DNA of 47,894 nucleotides from Lachnospiraceae bacterium. GTDB lineage: Bacteria > Bacillota > Clostridia > Lachnospirales > Lachnospiraceae. Position 1 is the stretch's first letter. The number at the start of each line of letters is the position of its first letter. Shown here piece by piece: positions 36,848-45,223 of the stretch. The translations under genes and the position numbers were made by a program. Location of the stretch: the NCBI GenBank assembly GCA_029224965.1, contig JAQXVO010000003.1:1-47894 (forward strand). The letters run 5' to 3'. A model generated the notes under the pieces. It did no database searches. It worked only from the letters and a program-made list of their open reading frames with translations, and was not told where the DNA came from.

Positions 36848-37429
36848 TCAGGTCTCCGAAGGCAGAAGTCCTGCTCTTCTCAAAGGGGCCCGGAGTGCTG
36901 CATAAAGCAGAACCACAACAATAAGAGATACCACAGAATTAATAAGTGTAACCCCAAAATTAATGGCCAGAGAGACATCTGCAGCCGCTTTTCCCAAGAT
37001 AATTATTTTATAGAAATAGCGAAGGAGCGGATCAAAGACAGCATTGAAGGCCAGTCCTGCAGCAGAAGCCAGAATGACATATTTGCTAACCCTCTTCGGA
37101 TTCTTTTCCGTTGTAATATGGCCGATCTTATGGGCAATCAATCCACTGATCACACCGATCAGGAGCTTGATAATAAAGGTGATCGGTGCTTCTACAATAT
37201 AGACCGGGTCGATCAGATCAGCAATGGTAAGGCCAATTGCACCGCCGATACTGCCGTAGCCAGTTCCCAGAAGCAGGGCTCCTAATACGACAAATGCATT
37301 GCCCAGATGAACCGAAACCTTTCCGCCGCCGATGGTAGGAATCGGAATCGACAGGAATGTAAATACAACAAAAGTAATAGCCGCAAAAATACCAGCGTAG
37401 ACAGTTTTCTGAATCTTAACGTTTTTCAT
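36848..37429 (-). CDS. ECF transporter S component
   Basis: Hydrophobic 193-residue protein with about six membrane helices, a substrate-binding subunit of an energy-coupling-factor vitamin transporter. Typical signs are IQKTVYAGIFAAITFVVFTF at the N-terminus, LGNAFVVLGALLLGTGYGSIGGAIGLTIADL and the helix-5/6 region. The general A1A2T module is not in the window and would be encoded elsewhere, as is normal for group II ECF systems. The substrate cannot be read from the sequence. AAGGAAAAG precedes the ATG. Upstream lies a roughly 250-nt leader with direct repeats but no riboswitch that I recognise. Confidence 0.88.
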   Translation of the reverse strand: MKNVKIQKTVYAGIFAAITFVVFTFLSIPIPTIGGGKVSVHLGNAFVVLGALLLGTGYGSIGGAIGLTIADLIDPVYIVEAPITFIIKLLIGVISGLIAHKIGHITTEKNPKRVSKYVILASAAGLAFNAVFDPLLRYFYKIIILGKAAADVSLAINFGVTLINSVVSLIVVVLLYAALRAPLRRAGLLPSET

Positions 37430-37681
37430 AATCTCTTTTCCTTTCTCGCAGTTATTTTTCTTTCTGATACGTTCATGAACTGTTAAGAAGGATTATAAGC
37501 TATTCTGATAATATCGTTATATCCAGTTTCTAATAATTTTATATAACCAGCCCTGTCTATAGCTATGTCTTATAACCAGCCATAGATACTTCTTTTGCAG
37601 GCTAAGATGTTCCTATAGCAGATCATACTGTCAGCCTATCAAAGAATTTATACAGGTTCTCCCGCCTATCCCGCTATATAT
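37430..37681 (-). other. Leader region of the ECF S-component gene
   Basis: AT-rich 252-bp stretch with no coding frame. On the minus strand it holds two copies of GGCTGGTTATA spaced 29 bp apart (around 37535-37590), the pairing segments AGGCTGA and TTAGCCT, CTATG/CATAG arms, and a TATAAT near 37494. No TPP, FMN, cobalamin, preQ1, THF or T-box consensus was found. Confidence 0.4.
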
Positions 37682-37730
37682 AAAAAGAAGGGACTGCTGC
37701 TCTATGAACCTCATAGAGCAGCAGCCCTTC
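37682..37730 (-). terminator. Terminator after the VOC gene
   Basis: Minus strand GAAGGGCTGCTGCTCTATGA pairs almost perfectly with TCATAGAGCAGCAGTCCCTTC, ending in TTTTTATATA. Stem of about 19 bp, one of the strongest in the window. Confidence 0.92.
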
Positions 37731-37747
37731 TCCGCACAAGAAATTGA

Positions 37748-37798
37748 TTACATCAATTTGCGATACATTTCAATAACCTGCTCTTTGGTTGCATAACC
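37748..37798 (-). other. Coding-like in-frame tail after the VOC stop codon
   Basis: Directly after the TAA of the VOC gene the same frame continues GYATKEQVIEMYRKLM before a second TAA, and the terminator begins 18 bp later. It may be a former C-terminus cut by a nonsense mutation, a readthrough extension, or chance. Confidence 0.4.
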
Positions 37799-38200
37799 TT
37801 ATGACAATCCCTGGAAAAACTCGATCTCCTCGCCTACCGGTCCAATACAGAAAGCCATGCGGAGCTTGTAAGGAGGATTAGAGTCCAGTGTCACGAAGCC
37901 CGGTTCTGTGGTAATCTTGTATCCTGCCTCACGGACAGCCTTCACACAGGCATCAACATCCTCTGTCGCCAGCGCAAAATGTCGGATTGCACCCTGGGGA
38001 AGATCTTCTACATCTTCAGTAAAGACTTCGATCCCGCCATTTCCGGTATCAAAAGTAATGCAGGGTTTTTCTTCATTTCCCCAGCTCCGAATCACGCCAA
38101 GTCCAAGAACCTCAGTGTAGAAATGCTTCACTTTGGCAAATTCCTCTGCATTTTTACACTTGATGCAGACATGTTCAATTCCACTGACAAGTTTAGCCAT
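37799..38200 (-). CDS. VOC-family (glyoxalase/bleomycin-resistance fold) protein
   Basis: A 133-residue metalloenzyme of the vicinal oxygen chelate fold with two beta-alpha-beta-beta-beta modules: GIEHVCIKCKNAEEFAKVKHFYTEVLG and IRHFALATEDVDACVKAVREAGYKI. Likely metal ligands are His10 (EHVCI), Glu in GGIEVFTED, His in RHFALA and Glu in GEEIEFFQ. The substrate is unknown; related proteins include lactoylglutathione lyases and other isomerases. GGAAGGAG precedes the ATG. The same frame goes on for 16 codons after the stop. Confidence 0.88.
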   Translation of the reverse strand: MAKLVSGIEHVCIKCKNAEEFAKVKHFYTEVLGLGVIRSWGNEEKPCITFDTGNGGIEVFTEDVEDLPQGAIRHFALATEDVDACVKAVREAGYKITTEPGFVTLDSNPPYKLRMAFCIGPVGEEIEFFQGLS

Positions 38201-38323
38201 AATGTCTCCTTCCTATAGTCGAAAAATTGCACCGATGAATGAATCTTCAGACAAGTGTTTTCTGATTTATTATAACATAAGTAAAGGGGGGGTAAATTTC
38301 CCTTTTCAGTAAAGTAATGGCAT

Positions 38324-38366
38324 AAAAACGTCAGCCGGACCATCGAATGGATGATCCGGCTGACGT
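38324..38366 (-). terminator. Terminator after xfp
   Basis: Minus strand ACGTCAGCCGGATCAT pairs with ATGGTCCGGCTGACGT, followed by TTTTTATG; 16-bp stem, 41 bp past the xfp stop. Confidence 0.9.
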
Positions 38367-38407
38367 AAGAAAGCAAATTTCTAATTTCTATATTCTGTAT
38401 TGACGAA

Positions 38408-40822
38408 TCAATTCAGCTTTTCCCATTTCCAGTTAGCAACCTCAGGCAGATCCTGTCCATACTCATGAATGTACTGCTTATGAGCTACAAGCTTGTCACT
38501 CATCTTCTGATAGAGATGAGATCCCTTGTTGCCGTACTGAGGCAGAAGTTTCAGAGCCAGCTGTACCAGATGGAAACGGTCGATATCATTCTGAACACGG
38601 ACATCGAACGGTGTTGTGATGGTACCCTCTTCCTTGTAGCCTCTGACATGGATCAGACGGTTGTTATGTCTTCTGTAGGTCAGCTCATGGATCAGACCTG
38701 CATATCCATGGAAGTTGAAGATGACAGGCTTATCCTTGGTGAAGAGCATATCGTAATCTGCATCGGTCAGGCCGTGCGGATGCTCGGTCGAAGGCTGAAG
38801 CTTGAAGAGGTCGACAACGTTGATGAAGCGGATCTTAAGCTCAGGGAATTCCTTGTGCAGAATGGATACTGCAGCAAGTGCCTCCAGGGTCGGAGTCTCA
38901 CCGGCACTGGCGAAGACGATATCCGGCTCGGCACCCTGATCGGTAGAAGCCCAATCCCAGATGCTGATACCCTGTGTGCAGTGACGGACAGCCTCATCCA
39001 TGGAAAGCCACTGAGGACGCGGATGCTTGGATGCCACGATGACATTGACATAGTTCTTGGACTGCAGGCAGTGATCCATAGTGGACAGCAGGCAGTTAGC
39101 ATCGGGCGGCAGATAGATGCGGACAACATCTGCCTTCTTATTGGCAATATGATCCATGAAGCCGGGATCCTGATGGGTGAATCCGTTGTGATCCTGCTGC
39201 CATACGGTCGAGCACATGATCAGGTTCAGAGAAGCGATTTTCTCTCTCCAGGGCAGCTGGTTGCAGACTTTCAGCCATTTTGCATGCTGAGCAGCCATGG
39301 AATCGATGATTCTTGCAAAGGACTCATAGGTCGCGAAGAATCCATGACGTCCGGTCAGAAGGTAGCCTTCCAGCCAGCCCTCGCACATATGCTCGGAGAG
39401 CATAGAGTCCATGACACGGCCATAAGGGCTCAGATGATCATCGGTATCCAGGTGCTGGGAGTTCCAGTCACGGTTCTCAGCCTCGAAGACTGCATTCAGG
39501 CGGTTGGAATTGGTCTCATCCGGTCCGAAGATACGGAAATTCTTGGCATCGTCATTCTCACGGAAGATATCACGTACAAACTTGCCGAGCTCGATCATAT
39601 CCTGACCTTCTCTGGAGCCGTGCTCTTCTCCGATATCGAATGCATACTTTCTGAAGTCCGGCATACGAAGGTCACGAAGAAGCTTACCGCCGTTGCCGTG
39701 CGGATTGGCTCCGATCCGGTGATCTCCCTCAGGTGCCAGAGACTGGATCTCAGGAAGAAGCTTTCCATCCTTATCGAAGAGTTCTTCTGGATGATAGCTT
39801 CTCAGCCACTTCTCAAGAATGGGCAGATGCTCCTTCGGATTCTCCATGGAGATGGGAACCTGGTGAGCCAGGAAGTTACCCTCGATACGGTTGCCGTCAA
39901 CAACCTTCGGGCCGGTCCATCCCTTGGGAGTACGAAGAACAATCATAGGCCATACCGGACGGGTGGTATCGTTATTCTCACGAGCATTCTTCTGGATAGC
40001 CAGAATTCTCTCGATAACCTTATCCATGGTTTCTGCCATTAGGCGATGCATGGTCATAGGATCATCACCCTCAACAAAGTAAGGCTCCCAGCCGCAGCCA
40101 TGGAAGAAATCTGTGATTTCCTGATGAGACATACGAGCAAAGATAGTCGGGTTAGCGATCTTATATCCATTCAGATGAAGAATCGGGAGAACAGCACCAT
40201 CCATGACCGGATTCAGGAACTTGTTACTCTGCCAGCTTGTTGCCAGAGGGCCAGTCTCTGCTTCGCCGTCACCGACGGTAACAGCTGCGATCAGATCCGG
40301 GTTATCGAAAACTGCACCAAATGCATGAGCAATGCTGTATCCTAATTCACCGCCCTCATTAATGGAGCCGGGAGTTTCCGGTGCGCAGTGAGAAGGAACG
40401 CCGCCTGGGAAGGAGAACTGCTTGAAGAGTCTCTGCAGACCGGTCTTGTCGCGGGAAATATTGGGATAGATCTCGGAATAGGTTCCGTCCAGATAATCAT
40501 TTGCAATATAGAAGTTTCCGCCATGTCCCGGACCGGAAAGCAGAATCATGTCCAGATCATAACGCTTGATGACACGGTTTAAGTGTACGAAAACGAAATT
40601 CTGGCCAGGAACGGTTCCCCAGTGACCTACGATCTTCTTCTTGATCATGTCCATGGACAGAGGCTTTTCCAGAAGCGGATTATCCAGAAGATAAAGCTGG
40701 CAGGCAGAGAGATAATTGGCTGCTCTCCACCACTTGTTCATCCGTTCGAGAAGCTCATCCGTGATCGGACCCTTTTCAGGACATGTTGCGGCATTTTCAG
40801 CCTTAACATCGCTTGTTCCCAT
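38408..40822 (-). CDS. xfp: Xylulose-5-phosphate/fructose-6-phosphate phosphoketolase
   Basis: Thiamine-diphosphate enzyme that splits xylulose 5-P (and often fructose 6-P) with phosphate into acetyl phosphate and glyceraldehyde 3-P (or erythrose 4-P). Signatures include [18 protein letters not shown], the LSGPGHGG motif, the TPP-binding [15 protein letters not shown], and [11 protein letters not shown] later on. I start at MGTSDVKA, with GGAGG 7 nt upstream, giving 804 residues, the normal length. Acetyl phosphate formed here can feed AckA (3872-5080). The gene is flanked by a strong terminator and a near-consensus promoter, so it is a single-gene unit likely to be well expressed. Confidence 0.96.
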   Translation of the reverse strand: MGTSDVKAENAATCPEKGPITDELLERMNKWWRAANYLSACQLYLLDNPLLEKPLSMDMIKKKIVGHWGTVPGQNFVFVHLNRVIKRYDLDMILLSGPGHGGNFYIANDYLDGTYSEIYPNISRDKTGLQRLFKQFSFPGGVPSHCAPETPGSINEGGELGYSIAHAFGAVFDNPDLIAAVTVGDGEAETGPLATSWQSNKFLNPVMDGAVLPILHLNGYKIANPTIFARMSHQEITDFFHGCGWEPYFVEGDDPMTMHRLMAETMDKVIERILAIQKNARENNDTTRPVWPMIVLRTPKGWTGPKVVDGNRIEGNFLAHQVPISMENPKEHLPILEKWLRSYHPEELFDKDGKLLPEIQSLAPEGDHRIGANPHGNGGKLLRDLRMPDFRKYAFDIGEEHGSREGQDMIELGKFVRDIFRENDDAKNFRIFGPDETNSNRLNAVFEAENRDWNSQHLDTDDHLSPYGRVMDSMLSEHMCEGWLEGYLLTGRHGFFATYESFARIIDSMAAQHAKWLKVCNQLPWREKIASLNLIMCSTVWQQDHNGFTHQDPGFMDHIANKKADVVRIYLPPDANCLLSTMDHCLQSKNYVNVIVASKHPRPQWLSMDEAVRHCTQGISIWDWASTDQGAEPDIVFASAGETPTLEALAAVSILHKEFPELKIRFINVVDLFKLQPSTEHPHGLTDADYDMLFTKDKPVIFNFHGYAGLIHELTYRRHNNRLIHVRGYKEEGTITTPFDVRVQNDIDRFHLVQLALKLLPQYGNKGSHLYQKMSDKLVAHKQYIHEYGQDLPEVANWKWEKLN

Positions 40823-41135
40823 CGAATATCCTCCATTCATAATACTTGCATAGCTTCCGATTGGTCTATCTTTTGAAAGGATCTGCAGAAAGACCTGCAC
40901 ATTTGTAAAATATATATGTGTACATTTTAGTCGGAATTTACCTTTGAATACGGCTTCATACTATGCCGTTTTGCCTGTTGTGTCAACTAATTCGAAGAAA
41001 ACGACAGGAAGTTTTGAGCAGTTTATATAATTTGCACGAATTAAGCTGTTCTAAATTGTATAATTTATTGTCTTAGTTGTACTGTACATCTTTAGAAATG
41101 AGGATCCCTGATTTCCTTCAAAATCGACCATGCAT
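40823..41135. other. Intergenic region between GT2 and xfp
   Basis: 313 bp without a gene. It holds the xfp promoter (40958-40986), a leader of about 130 nt with a TGCAGgtctttCTGCA hairpin, and an AT-rich stretch towards the glycosyltransferase stop. No terminator for the glycosyltransferase gene applies here, because that gene ends at 41136 on the same strand and runs away from it to the left; a terminator for it is not seen. Confidence 0.5.
40958..40986 (-). promoter_or_regulatory. xfp promoter with an overlapping palindrome
   Basis: Minus strand -35 TTGACA (40981-40986), 17-nt spacer, -10 TAGTAT (40958-40963). Inverted arms ACGGC and GCCGT sit on each side of the -10 (about 40950-40968), as an operator would. 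Confidence 0.7.
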
Positions 41136-42392
41136 TCAAGCCGACTCTCTTCCGCTTCTCGGCATATCCTCGATATGAAGGGCACGGACATGCTGGATGG
41201 GCTCCCACTTATACTTTCTGGAGCCGCGAAAGATCCACATCAGGCTGACCGGAATCCAGATGTACATAAAGACAGGGAACATAAAGGCTCCCGGCAGACA
41301 GCTGGTGGTCTGCCCCCGATAGCGCTTCAAGATCTGATAGATCACGATGGTACTCAGAGCGTAAAGAGCTCCCAGACCCAGGAAAATCGTCCAAGCCGGA
41401 ATCGGCAGGAGTGCATTGATTCCAGGCAGGCCGGTACAGACGCAGAGGATCTGCGTTCCAAGGGATACCATAGATACGATCTGCATAATGAAGAAGAGAA
41501 ATTTATCCAGACAGGCAAAATTCTTCTTCTGAAAGGCTGTTTTCAAGAGTCTGCTGCCGAAGCGTTTAAAGCAGTCCATCTGACCAATGTACCAGCGAAG
41601 AAGCTGGCGCAGGGAAGTTCCGAGCTTAATCGGATATTCATCAAAGGTAACGGCTCCGCTCACATAGGCAATATCGACATTGCTCAGAGCCATATTTGCC
41701 TCGAGCTCCATGTCTTCAGTAACCGACCGGCCGTAAAAGAGGCCGCTGTCGGCGATGTCCTTAGAGATCATGATGCCGGTACCGTTCAGATATCCGCTCT
41801 TTCCAACGCAGAAACGCGCATGATTCAGGAAATTGTTCTGTATCATAAAGAAGAGCTCGTAGCAGGTGCTGATCCAGCTGTCGGAAATATTCTTCCCGAC
41901 ACGGCGGCCCTGGGCAACCTTATAGCCTTCTCCATAGGCATCATTCATCTGTGAAAGAAAATCCGGCTCGACAAGGTTGTCCGCATCAAAGATCAAATAG
42001 GCATCCGTATGGATTCTGGCCTTTGCCAGACGGAAGAAGCGGTTCAGAAGCTCTCCCTTGGAATGGGTATCGGCCTCGTTGATGATGACAGTCGCTCCAT
42101 GCTCTCCTGCAATCTCAGCCGTACGGTCCGTGCAGTGGTCTGCAATGACATTTATGGTATAAGACTTCTTCGGATAGTTCTGCTTCTTCAGACTGTCAAC
42201 CAGTTCTCCGATGACCGCTTCCTCATTTCTTGCAGGAATCAGAGCGGTGAAATGATGCTTAATCTTACTGTGTTTAAAAGAGTGATAAGAATGAAAGATA
42301 CCGATCAGTCCGAATACAACATAATAAGCGCCATAGATCAGCATTATTGCTGTCAGCACCATACATAAAACCATAACTCCGGAAATCGCCAT
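41136..42392 (-). CDS. Membrane glycosyltransferase, family 2
   Basis: Processive-type GT2 enzyme with an N-terminal helix (residues 4-32), a cytoplasmic GT-A domain and three or four C-terminal helices. Catalytic motifs are Asp89 in DHCTDRT, DAD at 136-138 (IFDADNL), the base in TEDMEL (226-227) and QLLRW at 263-267, the same set as in cellulose, chitin and poly-N-acetylglucosamine synthases. The gene makes or extends a beta-linked polymer or glycolipid by inference; sugar donor unknown. AGGAGG precedes the ATG by 9 nt. A GH3 glycosidase and a YdcF-like envelope protein lie upstream on the same strand. Length 418 is typical. Confidence 0.88.
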   Translation of the reverse strand: MAISGVMVLCMVLTAIMLIYGAYYVVFGLIGIFHSYHSFKHSKIKHHFTALIPARNEEAVIGELVDSLKKQNYPKKSYTINVIADHCTDRTAEIAGEHGATVIINEADTHSKGELLNRFFRLAKARIHTDAYLIFDADNLVEPDFLSQMNDAYGEGYKVAQGRRVGKNISDSWISTCYELFFMIQNNFLNHARFCVGKSGYLNGTGIMISKDIADSGLFYGRSVTEDMELEANMALSNVDIAYVSGAVTFDEYPIKLGTSLRQLLRWYIGQMDCFKRFGSRLLKTAFQKKNFACLDKFLFFIMQIVSMVSLGTQILCVCTGLPGINALLPIPAWTIFLGLGALYALSTIVIYQILKRYRGQTTSCLPGAFMFPVFMYIWIPVSLMWIFRGSRKYKWEPIQHVRALHIEDMPRSGRESA

Positions 42393-42733
42393 GATGATTT
42401 ACCTCCTGGCAAGTTGATCTTTCGCTTATGTTCTAAACTTTGATAATTATACATTTATATGGCATAGGGAAACCTTAAGAATTCCTAAACATTATTTATA
42501 ATCCATGTAAAGTTTTTAGAAAATAAGCTGCATAGGCTGGAAATATACAGTCCATACAGCTTGTTTTCTCCTGGATTCTATTTTTTCAGTGTCTTTCCTT
42601 AACTGTTATTCGTATCAGTCAGTCATTAAGGAAATATAAACCATTTTCTTTCTATACCTGATTTCAGAACTGCCAGCAATTGCCGCTGACATATTCAATC
42701 AGCCGCATAGCCGCAGGATTTACTACTTACTAC
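42393..42733. other. Intergenic region between GH3 and GT2 genes
   Basis: 341 bp without a gene. Minus strand AAGCTGTATGGACTG and CCAGCCTATGCAGCTT (about 42527-42566) form an imperfect long hairpin followed by ATTTTC, a possible terminator for the GH3 gene 170 bp earlier. A TATAAT lies near 42447-42455, 55-60 bp before the GT2 start. Nothing else is recognised. Confidence 0.4.
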
Positions 42734-45181
42734 TTACTTGCAATACCTGAGCAGCCGGCTGACATTGATCTCGGCCTGCTCTCTTGTCAGTCTTCCGCTC
42801 TTCAGGGCGGACAGGATGTTCTCGTAATCCGGCTGACTGCCCGGCATATAAAGAGAGGTTCCGGCAGCGATGACACTGGCAGGATCCGGATAACCCCAGT
42901 GAGAATTCTTCTCGGTCATACCCGGAACAACCCAGTCCGTCATGACGCAGCCCTGGAAGCCGAACTCCGCACGGAGGATGTCAGTCATCAGATCCCGCCT
43001 CTCCGAAGTATGAGTGCCATTAATCAGGTTGTAGCTGTTCATAACAAAACCCGGCTGCGACTCCCGGACCGCGATTTCAAAGCCTCTCAGATAGATTTCC
43101 CGAAGGGCTCTCTCGCTGACGCAGGAGTTATTGGCCATACGGTTGGTCTCCTGGTCGTTGGCGGCGAAGTGCTTAATGGTCGTATAGCGGCCCTCGTGCT
43201 TCTGGACACCATTGGTCACTGCCGCAGCCATATAGCCGCTGATCAGAGGATCCTCAGAATAATATTCGAAATTACGACCGCAGCGAATGTCTCGCTGAAT
43301 ATTAAGAGCCGGTGCCAGCCAGATATCGACGTCATAGATCTCCATCTCGGCTCCGACCAGATCACCGCAGGCCTTTGCAAAGTCGGTGTCCCAGCTCTGG
43401 GCGATAGCCGTACCGATCGGAATGGCCGTCGCATACTGGTGCTTTAATTCTCCGCCATTCCTGGTCCGCCTCTCGGCCTGCTTTCTCTGGATCAGAGGCA
43501 GAAGCTGGACTGGCTTGGGTGCAAATTCCAGCATGGAAAGAAGAAGCGGATTGCCATAGGAATAAGCGCCATCTTTATCAATGCCGTAATCCCGGTCAAT
43601 TCGAAGACCGGCAGGACCGTCGGCCATGACAAGGCCACGGATATCCAATTCCTTATCTGTGAAGGATTCACCGGCACTTCCCGGAACCTTCTGTCCGGCC
43701 TGACCGATCACAGACAGTACTCCGCCGCCCTCTTTGAAAGCGCCGACCGAAGCCTTGGCCAGTTCTTCATCGGTCATCGAAGAAGCCCGTGGATCGATAT
43801 CCTCAGTCAAATCATAATCTACAATCTGGCAGGGAATATCTGCATCAGAAAACTCGATAATGGGAACCTGCAAAGCGGCGGAATCCACCTGTTCCTCAGC
43901 CCCCTTCAGCTCCGATTTGGTAATCTTCGGGAAGAAATCAACGAAGTCGGTCTTTCCCAGAGCATTCCGCACCTTCTTTACCGGAACATCCTCCTTTGTG
44001 TGAAGAATGCAGACCGGATTAACATGGCAGGAATCTTCACCGATCGAGATCACCGTATCGCCAGCCGGAATCAGATAACAGGCAGCTTCTGCATCGAAAG
44101 TTGTGATATCCTTCAGATTTACCTTTACGGAAACTTCCTCTTCCTGACCGGGTTCGATGGTATGGGTCTTCTGAAAGCCAGCCAGAACCCGAGCCGGCTG
44201 ATCGATCCGGTCATCCGGAAGAGAAGCATAGGCCTCTACGACCTCGCGGCCCGCATAGCTTCCGGTATTCTTCACGCGGACATTGACCGTAAGACTGCTG
44301 CCGGAAAGTACGGCATTTCCGGGAATCAGTTCGAAATCGGTATAACTTTTTCCGAAGCCAAAGGGGAAGAGGGTCTGAACCTTCTGCGTCTCATAGTAGC
44401 GGTAGCCTACGTAGACGCCCTCGTTATAGCGGGTATTGTCGCGGTTTCCAAACTCGCCGATGGCCTCGCATTTCCGCTCACTGACCCAGCTAGCAGCCAG
44501 TTTTCCGGACGGGTCTGCCTTTCCCAGAAGGATGTCTGCCAGAACAACGCCCGTCACAGCGCCTAGCTGGGAAAGAAGAAGAATATTGTCCACGGCGTCA
44601 GCAACCGGAGACAGATCAACCGGACCGCCGACATTCAGGACCAGAATGAACTTCTTATAGTCCGCTGCCAGCTGAATGATGTCACTGATCTCAGTCTTGG
44701 TCAGCAGAATATCGCCCCTCTTCCACTGGCGGTCGGAGCCCTCGCCGCAGACACGGGACAGGACATAGACTGCTGTCTCGCCATGACCGGTCGGGATATC
44801 GTAATCGCCCTCACGCTCTACCTTTCCCATGGAATACTGGACGGCCATCATGCCGGATTTGCGGGCACTGGATTTGATCTCACGGATGAAGCGCTCGTGT
44901 CTGTCCTTCTTGACCTGGTCGTAGCGATCCAGCCAGTCCTTGTTCGTGATGGTGAAGCCGGCCCACTCCAGGCCCTTTTCGGCTGTCACATAGAATCTGG
45001 AATTGACATCGCCGGAGCCCGTGCCGCCCTTCTGGGTATGACGGCCGCCGTTTCCGTAGAGGCCGATCTCGCAGGGGCCCTCAAGAGGAAAATCATTATT
45101 CCGCTTGAGAAATAACGCACAACCTGCTGCCTCTTTCCGCAGCTGACGAAGATGCTTCTTTTCGTAATCATACAATTTCAT
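42734..45181 (-). CDS. Beta-glucosidase-like glycoside hydrolase family 3, domain-inverted
   Basis: GH3 enzyme of 815 residues with the usual domain order swapped. First comes the alpha/beta sandwich domain (to about residue 260, with the probable acid/base Glu147 in VCGEGSDR and LLSQLGAVTGVVLADILLGKADPSGKL), then a fibronectin-III-like domain (about 280-400), and last the TIM barrel (about 470-815) with MADGPAGLR, GRNFEYYSEDPLISG, TTIKHFAANDQETNR and the nucleophile Asp749 in GFQGCVMTDW. Such inverted GH3 enzymes are known from Ruminococcus and Butyrivibrio. No signal peptide, so it is cytoplasmic and likely cuts imported beta-glucosides or cello-oligosaccharides. AAGGAGG lies 6 nt before the ATG. 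Confidence 0.92.
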   Translation of the reverse strand: MKLYDYEKKHLRQLRKEAAGCALFLKRNNDFPLEGPCEIGLYGNGGRHTQKGGTGSGDVNSRFYVTAEKGLEWAGFTITNKDWLDRYDQVKKDRHERFIREIKSSARKSGMMAVQYSMGKVEREGDYDIPTGHGETAVYVLSRVCGEGSDRQWKRGDILLTKTEISDIIQLAADYKKFILVLNVGGPVDLSPVADAVDNILLLSQLGAVTGVVLADILLGKADPSGKLAASWVSERKCEAIGEFGNRDNTRYNEGVYVGYRYYETQKVQTLFPFGFGKSYTDFELIPGNAVLSGSSLTVNVRVKNTGSYAGREVVEAYASLPDDRIDQPARVLAGFQKTHTIEPGQEEEVSVKVNLKDITTFDAEAACYLIPAGDTVISIGEDSCHVNPVCILHTKEDVPVKKVRNALGKTDFVDFFPKITKSELKGAEEQVDSAALQVPIIEFSDADIPCQIVDYDLTEDIDPRASSMTDEELAKASVGAFKEGGGVLSVIGQAGQKVPGSAGESFTDKELDIRGLVMADGPAGLRIDRDYGIDKDGAYSYGNPLLLSMLEFAPKPVQLLPLIQRKQAERRTRNGGELKHQYATAIPIGTAIAQSWDTDFAKACGDLVGAEMEIYDVDIWLAPALNIQRDIRCGRNFEYYSEDPLISGYMAAAVTNGVQKHEGRYTTIKHFAANDQETNRMANNSCVSERALREIYLRGFEIAVRESQPGFVMNSYNLINGTHTSERRDLMTDILRAEFGFQGCVMTDWVVPGMTEKNSHWGYPDPASVIAAGTSLYMPGSQPDYENILSALKSGRLTREQAEINVSRLLRYCK

Positions 45182-45223
45182 GAAAGACCTCCTTACTCAT
45201 TCCATCGATCAGTTATATAAGTT

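Noticed and set aside
38465-40042. Plus-strand open frame of 525 codons opposite xfp
   Set aside because: It is antisense to a complete, well-matched phosphoketolase and has no family-like motifs; long antisense frames are a by-product of codon bias.
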